This document shows positions 36,901-47,485 of a DNA stretch of 64,000 nt, one piece after another (the first letter of the stretch is position 1; the number at the start of each line of letters is the position of its first letter). The translations under genes were made by a program, and so were the position numbers. The DNA is from Hyalella azteca (Eukaryota > Arthropoda > Malacostraca > Amphipoda > Hyalellidae): positions 434,001-498,000 of the forward strand of contig NW_025942403.1 in NCBI RefSeq assembly GCF_000764305.2, given 5' to 3'. The notes beneath the pieces are model-generated. The model saw nothing but the letters and a program-made list of their open reading frames with translations. It did no database searches and was not told the origin of the DNA.

Positions 36901-39835
36901 AATAATTTTTGCAATATTCTGCACTATGCAGGTCAATCTCTGACTATTATTTAAAAATATACCCAACATGTATTATAATAATCCTGACTTCATGACGGTC
37001 CCAGCCTAACGTCTGCCAGAAATTCCGGTCATTATGGTTAGAGTTCAGGAGCAACCTAGCTCGCACCACTGAATATTTTAGTTATAAGCCACAAATTTGA
37101 TGCTTAAGAAACAATTCTTGCTCACGCGCCCGACTCGTCAGCGATTTTTAGCAGTGGACTAATTTTGGGTCGTAATTAATGCATGCATGAAAGAGGCTTG
37201 TCCGAAACCCGCGACGAGCTGTCTTTGAAGTGATTGCCTTGCAACACAAGAGTTACGGCAGCAGTTCAGGTACCTCACAGACTACGTCGAACAGCTTGGA
37301 TTATCCCTCTGTTGGTACGGACTAATAACAGGTAATGGTCTCCTGGATACCATTACTGGGTACATCCACATCAGCCGATGGACTGACAGCATGAAGGGTT
37401 AGAGCCGCAAAAACTTTTTTCCTTTGTCGTCTCATCACGCGATATGTCAACTACGTCGCTGACCGACATCATGCTATATAAAAGAATATGTTTTTTTCTT
37501 CCCTTGTATATGAGGTGGATCAATCACAATAACTGCTTCAAATTTGACCTAAATTGAGACATTGCACGCAAAGATGAATTTACAAAGAATGATATTTCAC
37601 TTTCGCGAGGCAAACGTGCCAGTTTCTCCTGCAGAAGTCGATTTAATTCTAGTTTTGTATTTAAGGGCGAAGTAAATCAGGTCTGAACTGGAGTGAACTT
37701 CGGAGCAATACACCTCGAGGAGGCAATTAATTTTAGCTGAGCGTGTTTCACAGTCACATGCAGATGGCACCCAAATGTGCTCTAGCACAGGGAGCCCCAT
37801 TCCTCTAATACAGGCCGGGGTTCGCCTGCAATTAGCTGAACGACTTGGCCGTTAGCGACATCGGGACAGGAGCTAGTGCAGGTCAGGCCCAACCATTCGG
37901 ATTAACTAGCGCTGTGGCAGGCTGCTGCTAATGCTCTGCGCAACGCAACGATGCACTAGCAATCAGCAAATGCCTTCAATGCATGCATATACGATCCGTC
38001 AACCGCTGTCAGGTGAAGGAACTCGTCGTCGATTTCATATTAGTTATTAGCTGCTTCCTATTTAAAAATAATTGCTTTTAGTGATATTTAGTGATTTTAG
38101 CAGGCTTCATAACATCCAACGACGCTTACTTTGAACTTGAAATATTGCATTTTCGTCCTAGTTATAATTTTATTTAATTTAGAAAAAATCCAAGCCCAGA
38201 GACAAATCGTAATCGTTCTCTCCTAGAATTGTAAGGAAAATTAAACTTAGCCTGTAATTTGATAAAAATTTTAATCCCACTGCGTCCAGTCTCATTAATA
38301 ACGTATTATTGACCTCATAAGCAAGAATTATTTAGGCTTTTGAAAGCTCCGCTATCAAATGCACACATGATTGTTCCTTCTATCTTTTTTCGTGCAAGTT
38401 TCTGTTGAAACAGTGCAGAGACCTGACACTCTACATAATGCTTACACGACAGAGATCTTCGAGAGAACCCTCCTCCATAACGCCCGTTCCTGCAAGTGGA
38501 GTGCGCTCAGTGTTGCATCGGCGACGATATCAACTAAACGCGTCATCTCTCCCCTCGCTTGACATTATGACTCGGTCTCGTAAAATGATACGCGGCTTCC
38601 CTCTCGTGGTCCAAACTGTTCTTTTAGACGCGATGGATAGCGTTGGGGCGAAAGCCTTTCAATGGCATCGGTTTGCAACCTGCAGGCTCAGTCTGCAGAC
38701 AATCTAGCCTAGGCATCAAAATTCTAATGGACTTTGCGAGGGTGAGCTGGAGCGAGAGTGGTGGGCCTGATTGCAGTCGAAATCGGACGTCATCGAAGAT
38801 AATTAGAGTGAAAGTCAGTGAGCTAAGTTGATTTTTGTACGCTTGTCTAAAAGCTACCATACAGCTTCCAGTGAAACATTCCCATTAAGAAGAAAAATGT
38901 ATGATACATGAATTTAATGCTTAAACATTCACGCAATTTTCTTTCCAAACTTATCATTATAATTAGTTATAGAAATACCTTATCGAAGGAAGTTTCCTAT
39001 ATATAGTTGTTTATAGACTATATAGCTCACTGTAGTTCGTATTAAATGACAAGATAGAGCGGCCGCGTTCGACACTATAGGAATTAACCGATAAATTCGC
39101 GTGTGGAAGCGATGACATCAAACTCAACTCAATATCCGCTCACAATGATAGACACAAACCAAGCGAAGTGATATCCGCTAACATCCAGCCTCGGGTATTG
39201 ATTTAAGCAGCCACGTGCTATTGGTGATTAATTACGGTTCGTTTTGGCACTTGCTTGACTAGTTGTCACTCTCTAACTTCGTAGCTTAATTAGACATCGC
39301 TTTCACTGAGGAACGTGAATAAGTTACGTCGTTCAAATTTTGACCAACTATCTTAAATACAGGCCGAGCAGAAAGATAACGTACCACTGATAAGGGCAAA
39401 ACTGGTTCACTATGACCCATATACAGAGACAAAAAGTGCATCGCTATTTGGACAAAGCCTCAATCATCTATCTGAGTGTTGCAGCCAAAATTTCTTAAGC
39501 GGCATATAATCACAAAGAGATATTACCTCTAAGATAGGCAAGTTTATTCCAAAACATTTGACTTAATTCTTAATTTAACTCAAAACTAGAGCATGATGAT
39601 AAAATATTATTTCACCCAATAAATTCAGAAATTTCATGTACAATTATCTGCCGTCGAGCAATGATTATTGCCAACGAGAGCGCAGCGCTTGAAACAGAAT
39701 ATGTTTGGCATTTGATACACCACTTCAGCAGCTGGCCTCTTTATGAGATACTCCACGCGGTCGATTGCACAGCCAGTCAACACAATCCAAACACACGACA
39801 TGTGCAACACTCCAAAGAAAGGGGATACTCGCGCA
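33950..39835. other. Gene-free stretch of about 5.9 kb
   Basis: No recognised gene. Contents worth noting are the 32-bp duplication at 35709, a hairpin at 37332-37356 (GTAATGGT / ACCATTAC, nine-base loop) and ATTAATGCATGCATG near 37175. The last is a pair of overlapping palindromes of the kind seen in conserved non-coding DNA. Frames at 38371-38707 overlap in two phases and are unassigned. Confidence 0.4.
35709..35772 (+). repeat. 32-bp tandem duplication
   Basis: CATGAGGATCGTCAT, then one variable base, then AAACTAATTTTAGATT occurs at 35709-35740 and again at 35741-35772. The copies differ at one position (CATCAAAC against CATGAAAC). Confidence 0.95.
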
Positions 39836-40180
39836 GCCGGGCGGGCGTATAGACACTTGTATACGCATTCGTAACCCTCACGAAGCCGGGCGTGCGTACA
39901 GACACTGGTATACGCATTCGTAACCCTCACGAAGCCGGGCGTGCGTATGGACACTGGTATACGCATTCGTAACCCTCACACAGCCGGGGCGTGCGTAAAG
40001 ACACTGGTATACGCATTCGTAACCCTCACGCAGCCGGACGTGCGTATGGATACTGGTATACGCATTCGTAACCCCCACACAGCCAGGGCGTGCGTATGGA
40101 CACTAGTATACGCATTCTTAACCCTCACGCAGCGGGGAGTGCGTACGTACAGACACTGGTATACGCATTCGTAACCCTAA
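39836..40180 (+). repeat. Minisatellite, ~49-bp unit, seven copies
   Basis: Each unit carries GACACTGGTATACGCATTCG, TAACCCTCAC and a GC-rich part (GCAGCCGGGCGTGCGTATG). GTATACGC-type starts fall at 39859, 39908, 39957, 40007, 40056, 40106 and 40159, so units are 49, 49, 50, 49, 50 and 53 bp. Units vary by single-base indels in the GCCGGGG run and by a duplicated GTAC in the last. The changing length breaks any long frame, and open frames on both strands (VTNAYTSVHTHARLREGYE on minus, TGIRIRNPH on plus) are repeat products. Confidence 0.95.
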
Positions 40181-41337
40181 CAGAAACAATTTTACAACTC
40201 CGATTCGATATCATGCAGGCTGAGAGAACATTGAACGCGAGGGGCGAAGCCATGATTGCTGAAAGATTCCAGGAGTGATTGCCTGAGTTGAGGGGAAGTT
40301 GCCGTTGGATTTCAATTAGGAAACAAAGTTCAAAGGATATCGTAGATGTTTCGGGATTAGAGGGCACTAAGTATGGGGCTGTCCCCGAAGCCTGCAGCTC
40401 ACGGATTGCGAGTAAAATCTTAGCCGAAAGTTTAATGACTAAAGAAACCAGAAGGCGTGATTTCTGAATCAAAATTTTTTACCTATTATAATTTTTAAAC
40501 TATGAATGATTATATTTTGTCCCCAGTCTTGATTCACAATTTTTTCAATCTTAATCATTTCGTTCCTAGGAATACCGCACATGAAAAAACTTTTATTCCA
40601 AAAGTTTTTCCTCCAAAAACTTTTATTTATTATGGAATAACAAAACGACATCAACAAAAATAGTGAATTGATAAAATTTCATCGCCATTACTATGAATGG
40701 ATATATATTTATTAAAATAACCATCCATGCATGCCACTGGTGTAACTTTGCCGTGATTCCACCATAATTCTTCAGCATTGCTCCTGAACGAAATCAATCT
40801 GGTCGGAATCTGGAAGCGGCTTATCAAAACTTCCGCAAGCTGTCACTTGTATACAATCCAGTTAGGTTGGTGCGTTAGTCTTAATGGCCTGAATATTCAT
40901 GAGGGGCAAGAGTGGAACCCCATACACATGACGTGAAGTCTGTTCCTGCTGGAGTGGCATTCTACTATCAAGAAAATAGAAACAAATGGAAATTTTATGC
41001 AATTGCCTAAGCATTCACAATGTTCAACTGCGTTCACGATCCAAAGACACACACGGAGAAGTTTATCATCACAATAAATAGTACAAATTATCGCATAATT
41101 CGTATCTGTTCTTGCTTTATATACTTATGAAAATGTTGCTTGAAATTAAGACGAGGGAGGGTCGTCGTCGAGGGAGCGTGTCTCCCCTTGCGTTCACTGA
41201 TTTACTGCAGTGTCCCTTACGGCACTCAAGTCCAATTAAGCCTTGATTCCAGATTTTGAATCCCGACAGCAAAGCTGTAGTCATTTGCATCACCGCGCCT
41301 CCCGCCCCCACCCCTATACGGGAGACAAAATGTAAAG
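40181..41337. other. Gene-free spacer between two minisatellites
   Basis: No gene is recognised. Frames at 40125-40472 (minus) and 40279-40467 (plus) overlap on opposite strands without recognisable content. Just before the next array, 41285-41330 is C-rich (CCTCCCGCCCCCACCCC). Confidence 0.4.
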
Positions 41338-41675
41338 TGTGCACAGTCAAGTAGGTGTGTACTGTACGGTAGGTTTATACAGCACGGTAGGTGTGCACAG
41401 CACTAAAGGAGGGCACTACATTGTAAGTGTGCATAGCACCATAGATGTTCACATCACTGTAAGTATGCACAGCACTATAGATGTGAACAGCACTGTAGGT
41501 ATGCACAGCACTATAGATGTGCTCAGCACTGTAAGTATGCACATCACTATAGATGTGCACAGCACTGTAAGTATGCACATCACTATAGATGTGCACAGCA
41601 CTGTAAGTATGCACAGCACTGTAAGTATGCACAGCACTATAGATGTGCACAACACTGTACATGTGCACAGCGTCC
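41338..41675 (+). repeat. Minisatellite, 18-bp unit in 36-bp higher-order pairs
   Basis: The basic 18-bp unit alternates between GTAAGTATGCACAGCACT and ATAGATGTGCACAGCACT, so the array has a 36-bp super-period through its middle. About 18-19 units are present; the first five, near 41340-41430, are the most diverged. The unit length is a multiple of three and stop-free in several frames, giving a 125-codon plus frame of MHSTIDVHSTVS repeats and 97- and 68-codon minus frames. No start context, signal or flanking coding sequence supports translation. Confidence 0.95.
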
Positions 41676-43325
41676 GCTCAATTCACCGCACGCTATTTAT
41701 GGACTGCTGGGGTTAGTGCGTCCTGATGGCTGAGTGAATCATTGCTCTCTTGGAAAGAACTTTTTGTGCTGCATGTAGGATGCGCAACTAGAATCTGTTT
41801 GAAGCGCAGGTATTTCATGCAAAATAAATTTTTTCTAGAAATTTTGAATGCAAACTTCACCTTTATGTTAATCAACCTATTGGCTCATATACAAACCTGT
41901 ACTCAAACAGGAATCGCGGTGTTCGTGTTGAAACCGAAATAAAATATTGGAGTTATTACGTTATAGCGCCCAGAGGCTCTGTGGCCATGCACGGTCAACG
42001 TATTCCCAATTGACATCAATTACTCATCTCGTATGGACGCAATTCACATCTGGTCGCATGAAATATAGACCTTAATTACTATTATTGCCATTGAGTCATA
42101 TTTCATTTTATGTCCACAGTAGCTCTGCAACATTCACCACCCATAGATTAAATAAACGATGATAATCTCCTTGAACAACCTAGGCCTATATAGCGTAATG
42201 ACACGCACTCTACGCTAATATAATTATACATAGGCCTTCGTGCGCACTCTCCATGAACCGATGACTCAATCGACTCACCAGGGCCATGGAAAAGGACTTT
42301 GAGTATCACGTGAGTTATGAGTGTTTTCTCTTCCATGACCCTGGATGGGATGACCGACCCATTATGTTGTTATCTGATCCATAAATTGTCATTATGCTTC
42401 AAAAAAGGGGAACCTTATACTTTGCCATTCTTTTTGATCATCTTCTAATAGTAACATTCATATCAGCATATGTTATAACTTCGAATAAAAAGCAGCTTAA
42501 GCTCAGAACGCTTGGCTGATCCTTTATTTTATCTTCACGTTCATTAATAAAACTCGGATACAAGCTCCCATTTTTGCTGACTGAAAGTAAGAACTTAAAG
42601 GAAACGTATAAACCGTCAAATTTGCATGCTCAACCATGCCTTAAAAAATTAGATATAATTAAATTAAAGTAACTAATGGCATGCAGGCATATATTTAATA
42701 AAAAAAGTGTAATTTGCGCCAATTTTATATTGAAACTTGTGAAATTTATTAACCCCGCAATTAGCATATCGGTACCAATTGTTAATTCAATCAACATATC
42801 CATACCATTTCTTAACTTTGCAGACATGTTGATACAAGGAATTGCGAACTCAACTGAATAATATTGAAGCCTGAGTACAGTATGTAAAGTTTCCGAGACA
42901 ACGCGTGTGTGACACATTCATTCCACAATCAGAATATTGACCAGGATATTGAGAAGAGTATAAATGAGGGACAATTCAAATTGTTTATTTGAATTCTGTG
43001 AAAGTAAGATAAACCTGCTGGTAGATTGTTTTTTTTTTCTATCGCCATTCATAAAGATTATTCAATGTTTAATCTTATTGTTGAAATAAAAAAAATTATT
43101 AAAAGTTGGTACTTCTAACTCTCTGGTACTCACAAGAATTATTCAAATTGCACATGAACGCTAACTTAAATTCGCGAATGAGAATCGAAAGATTACATTG
43201 ATAGAAAATTTGGTTTTACCTCCCAGGTAAATTATCTTTTTTCATAAGATCCCTAACAAATATGTCACATCACTAAACAATATTTCGGCCAGTTATATTA
43301 TGTCAAGTATATAGCAGTAGGTAGA
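41676..43325. other. Gene-free AT-rich stretch
   Basis: No gene or array is seen. Frames up to 95 codons (42630-42917, minus) are Ile/Leu/Asn-rich, as the base composition predicts. Confidence 0.4.
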
Positions 43326-43640
43326 CTCAGCAAAACGACGCGGCAGTGGAGACACGCGCTCGAGATTACGTATGGATCGCCGCATAATTGAACTGGGAAT
43401 TGCTTGGCATGCAGGAGTCCCGGGCTTGACGTCTGCAACGTCGTAATTACGTCTTATCAAGCGTTATGCTGGAGCCCCGCGTGACGTAATGCACGCACGG
43501 CGCTCGGCTCACGACCAACGCTCACGGAAACCCTACAAGGAAATCGATCGAGTGCTTACGGCGACGCTATACAGCCTTACGCAGATCCTGGGCTTCGTAT
43601 CGATCGCCACCGCAGGACCGTGCAAGTCAAACAAATGCCT
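43326..43640. promoter_or_regulatory. CpG-dense block
   Basis: By hand count there are about 36 CpG dinucleotides in the 300 bases from 43321, in sequence only slightly over 50% G+C. CpG is therefore clearly more frequent than its bases predict, while the surroundings have few. It includes palindromic words such as ATCGATCG, TCGATCG and GACGTC. Such blocks in invertebrates can be enhancers or promoters, or simply unmethylated single-copy DNA. No TATA box or initiator is evident, and the dispersed element copy 2 begins about 50 bases downstream. Confidence 0.3.
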
Positions 43641-43687
43641 TCGTTGTAACTGAGGCGGTTGTACCGCTCGGTGGAATTCAACAGAGG

Positions 43688-43872
43688 ATTTTTAGCGCAT
43701 TTTCTCATTTATGGAAAATATGCACTATTGTGCTCGCCATGTTCGTCTGTCCGTCCGTCTGTCTGTCCGTCTGTCTGTCTGTCTGTCTGTTCGTCCGTGA
43801 CTTCACGTTTTCGTCGACGGGAAAATGCGCGCTCTATCACTCACTGGAGTGAGTACTGAGTTATATTTTTTG
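43688..43872 (+). repeat. Dispersed structured element, copy 2
   Basis: This 185-bp copy matches 20241-20406 along its whole length. The length difference lies mostly in the (GTCC/GTCT)n core (longer here, with runs of GTCTGTCTGTCT) and a one-base change in the CACT palindrome (ACTCACTGGAGTGAGT). The inverted arms are preserved as GCGCATTTTC on the left and GAAAATGCGC on the right. The element is bordered by AGG on both sides (43685-43687 and 43873-43875), and AGGATT occurs across both borders, which could be a target-site duplication or chance. Confidence 0.85.
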
Positions 43873-46800
43873 AGGATTGAGAAACCTATAAGCACAACAG
43901 TCAAGCACAACCCGGGATATTGGAATTTTCTACTAAAGTAAAATGTATGTTTCTTTTCGTTAAATAAATATTTAAGGATTTTACTGTACTTAATTCGGAA
44001 AAATAGTGAATTTACTTCCAAATTTTGAAGGTGTTCGTGGACTGTGAGAGGCTCGTTTTATGGCTTACAGTATACCTTAGCTTTAACAACAGGTTTCAAA
44101 AACCGATGTATATAAGCGAGATGACGTTTGGGTTTGTGAGTTCTCTCTTCACGGCTGTTGCGAACTTGCGACAGCCGACAGCAAATTAGGCCTAAATAAT
44201 ATCATATGCAAAATATTGGTTGAATGAATAAGGATATTAACTTGGTTAATATGTATTCATGAGATTTTAATCGCAGTGTAGGGGCATACAAAGTTTTAGT
44301 CGTAGTTTTTACCCTAACGGGCATACATTATTAGGTTTGAAAGTTTAAATCTAAATTGTCTATTCGTTTTAAAATTATGAATGAAATACGCGAAAATCAA
44401 CCACATGAAATGAGTAAGAAAAGGAAAGATATAGCAATAAGCAGCTCGCTAACAAAATTTCATGGCACAATAAGCGACCGCTCATGTCCCGCCGGGACAC
44501 GAGAACAGCACTGCTTTCCACGCTCATTTATTGAGACCTTCGCGAATTTGCGTGCCAGTGTCTACGCGCTCGAGAAAACCCAGGCACATTTTGTGCCGTG
44601 TTTATAGCTATGCAACATTGCCTGCAATTGCTGCGCTCAGCAGTGATATCGAGGCACGGTTCCATCTCAGGGTCTCTGCAATATCGGCCCATTTAGCAAA
44701 GTGATCACGTGCCACAGCGTCAGAGATAACCGTCGTGCAGGGCAGATATCAACCGAGCTCTGGCCTCGACCTACAAACTCTGGTAATGCACACTTATAGC
44801 CGAGCACGAGACTCTGCGCCTCTTCAAAAATTCCCGTATCGGTCATGCTCAGGTGATGCTATTGCAAATGGAGCCTCATGGTATAATTTGCATGCTAATG
44901 CTGCTCAAGGAAGTCTTCTGTTCTTTGCATAATAGCAAAGAGTTTGCCATGTGATGCTGTCGACCTCAGCTCCGCGTGAGCTTATCGAAGTCGGCGTAAC
45001 GTGATCATCTTCGGGAAATAAGGCGCATTATAATCAGAAGCATAGAGGCACATTGTGAGGCCGCGTAGGCCTCCATGATGCATTTTCTAGTTTTCCATCT
45101 GCGACATTGATTTTGTAAATGATTTATTTTTGAAATTGAGTACTTGGAGCAAGTGGTTTAAGAATAGACCTACCCAATGAATGAAAAAAATTAAACAACA
45201 TTCAGGCCTATGTTTGATATTATTGATTAATATGTCGACACTTGCTTTTTACAATCTAGGTGAATTGCATGAAGTGTCTTGACGTGTGTAAAGAGCGCAA
45301 CCAGACAAATATAAATTTCTAACCAAACAAGCAGAACATTTTCAGATATAAACGCACCAATTTTTCTATTTTGATGAATTTCATCAGTGAAATTCTCACC
45401 ATTGTTAGAATTAGGCAATACGTTAGCTTTTCTTGCAGCTATATCCATCGATAGACGCTTCATTGCAGGAAAAGACATAACGGCATTACACAGTCACATT
45501 GCATGTCTATGTAAATTGCGATGACAGATTTTCGTTTTGCAGGCAAATGATGCAAGCCCCTGCCGCCGCTGAGGAGGCATTGAGCGCAACGAACAACTTC
45601 AATTTCCTTCCCCATGCATCAGGCCAGCACGTCGTAAATTTCCCTGTTATGCAATGAGGATACCCTGAATTTCTATTAGATTCACGCCAGTATTTCATTC
45701 CGTTACCCGCAAACAAGAACATAAAACAGAAGTACGGCTCTGCGGTTTTTGTTATCGTCTTACCGTGTGGAAAACAACTATTACGAGCAGTCGGTCTTCC
45801 GATGATTTTTTTCTTAAGTACACATCCTGTACTGGCCATTTCATTCATCATGTCTCATATGTCAAATTTACAAAAAAATTGTGTATTTAAACAGAAGGAA
45901 CATAATCCAAACGAATAGTTCACATAGGATCAACAACGTTTTTGTTTACTCACTCGTTGCAGCTATACCTGAATTACTTCAATCGTGGGCATCCCGCGGG
46001 AATTCAAAATTCCAATATTGGTGAACGTATGGATTTTATTCGCAAAGCAAAACCCACCAAAAATCAGGGTCGTGGCTTGATGGTGCTTCCGCAGCTAACT
46101 TTTTTCGAAATCTGGAGAGAATATTCCAGTGATTTTTTTAAGTCGCTACTGTGAGAGAAGCCGGCCGGCACGTCTGACGCATGACAGGTACCGGCATGTT
46201 ATATGTATGACGCATTTAATTGTACGTCGGCATAAAGTGAAGTTTTTTCCGCCGGAATCAAAACAATTTGTGTTGTTGAAACAGATACCAATACTAGAAC
46301 AATTTTTTGTTCTGGAGAACTGAAAATTTTGTCGCGGAGAGTATCGTGAGTGAATTTGTTAATTTATTTGTCCAAGTTAAAGTGACTAATTTATGCACCC
46401 TTTGATCGATTCATGTAACTCACGATATTACTGGCGTGTGTGCGTGTAACACTGGAAATTTACTCAAATGTCTCAAAAATCTATTTTTTGAACGAAAACT
46501 TGACGATATAATTCTAATTGCTGACGATATAATTATTTTATTTGTTTTTCTTTTTTGAATTAGCCTAAGAAAATTTCTTGCTGGTGCTAGCAGATTGTAA
46601 AACATACTGATAGATACTCATTTTGAAAGTTAATGACGTTTGAAATTTTGCACATACATTATAAAGTAATTGACAGATTTGCATCAGTGTTGAAAATGTA
46701 ATTATAACAGCATTGTTTACTAGCAACAGTGCTACGAAACTCGCAAATGCGAGATTGTAAATATTGTTTATTCGAAATATCGTAAATTAAATGTCTTTCG

Positions 46801-46985
46801 TTAACATGTTTTTCGATGAGCCAACGCCAGTAATAAAATCGGTCGAATAGCATAAAACAAAAACAATCAAGAAAATAATTAATGAAAAGCATTCTTTTAC
46901 TTTCAGTTAAATTATTGAAATTACGCGCAATTGAGTTCAGCTTTGTTCCACNATAGTGCTTGGATGTCGACTGAGTTTCTAGCTG
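43873..46985. other. Gene-free stretch
   Basis: No gene is recognised. It includes the hairpin at 44152, a GC-richer part (44450-45080), unassigned frames at 44356-44607 (plus) and 45507-45851 (minus, 114 codons), and a doubled TGACGATATAATT at 46501 and 46522. A single N sits near 46952. Confidence 0.4.
44152..44177. other. Stable hairpin downstream of a TATATAAG box
   Basis: CGGCTGTTGC and GCGACAGCCG pair over ten positions (one T-G wobble) around the six-base loop GAACTT. A TATATAAG at 44109-44116 lies about 40 bases upstream, so the hairpin would fall in the 5' end of any transcript begun there. No convincing initiator or coding start follows. Confidence 0.35.
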
Positions 46986-47140
46986 GTCATTGTATACGTG
47001 ATATGCGAGTGCTATACATAAATAGTCATTGTATACGTGGTATAAGAGTGCTATATATAAATAGTCATTGTGTACGTGGTACACGAGTGCTATATATAAA
47101 ATACATAAATAGTCATTGTATGCGTGGTATACGAGTGTCC
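46986..47140 (+). repeat. Tandem repeat, 39-bp unit, four copies
   Basis: GTCATTGTATACGTGGTATA then CGAGTGCTATATATAAATA recurs at 46986, 47025, 47064 and 47112. The third unit has a nine-base extension (AAATACATA region), making the last interval 48. This array is unrelated in sequence to the other 39-bp array at 26551. Confidence 0.93.
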
Positions 47141-47333
47141 GTCCAGCGACTCGTGTGGGTATGTATGTGCATGTTGTTGAGAATGGCTTCTAGGCTGTTC
47201 AAAAGTGCAATATTTCACTTCAGTATTGTTGAATAAATCATCTCGTGTGAAATGTTATATATACGTGAGGGATGATTTTGTGACGATAATCCCCTTAGAA
47301 GTGCAGTGCGTGCTCTCATAAGTTGTAGAACTG

Positions 47334-47485
47334 GGGCCATACTTTCAAAACTCGCTAAGTGGACGTAGTAGTGTATTTACTTACGCTCTATTTTCTTGTC
47401 TATGATTGGAGGATTTTACTTGAAAGGCCGTCAATGATTGGCTGATGATATTACGATCTCTTAACTTTTTTTGAAAGTATGGCCT
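47334..47485. mobile_element. PIF/Harbinger-like MITE, 152 bp, with CTG target duplication
   Basis: GGGCCATACTTTCAAAA (47334-47350) and its near-exact reverse complement TTTTGAAAGTATGGCCT (47469-47485) match at 16 of 17 positions, and weaker similarity continues inward. The element is directly flanked by CTG on both sides (47331-47333 and 47486-47488). A three-base target duplication of the form CWG or TWA, with G-rich inverted ends, is characteristic of the PIF/Harbinger superfamily. The 118 internal bases hold no open frame, so it would depend on a transposase made elsewhere. The superfamily is inferred from the target site; the terminal sequence itself is not one I can name. Confidence 0.75.

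Noticed and set aside
39634..40078. Minus-strand frames with repeated VTNAYTSVHTHARLREGYE
   Set aside because: They are the 49-bp minisatellite in translation, with the frame broken by indels between units.
41339..41716. 125-codon frame of MHSTIDV repeats
   Set aside because: It is a product of an 18-bp minisatellite; equivalent frames exist on the other strand.
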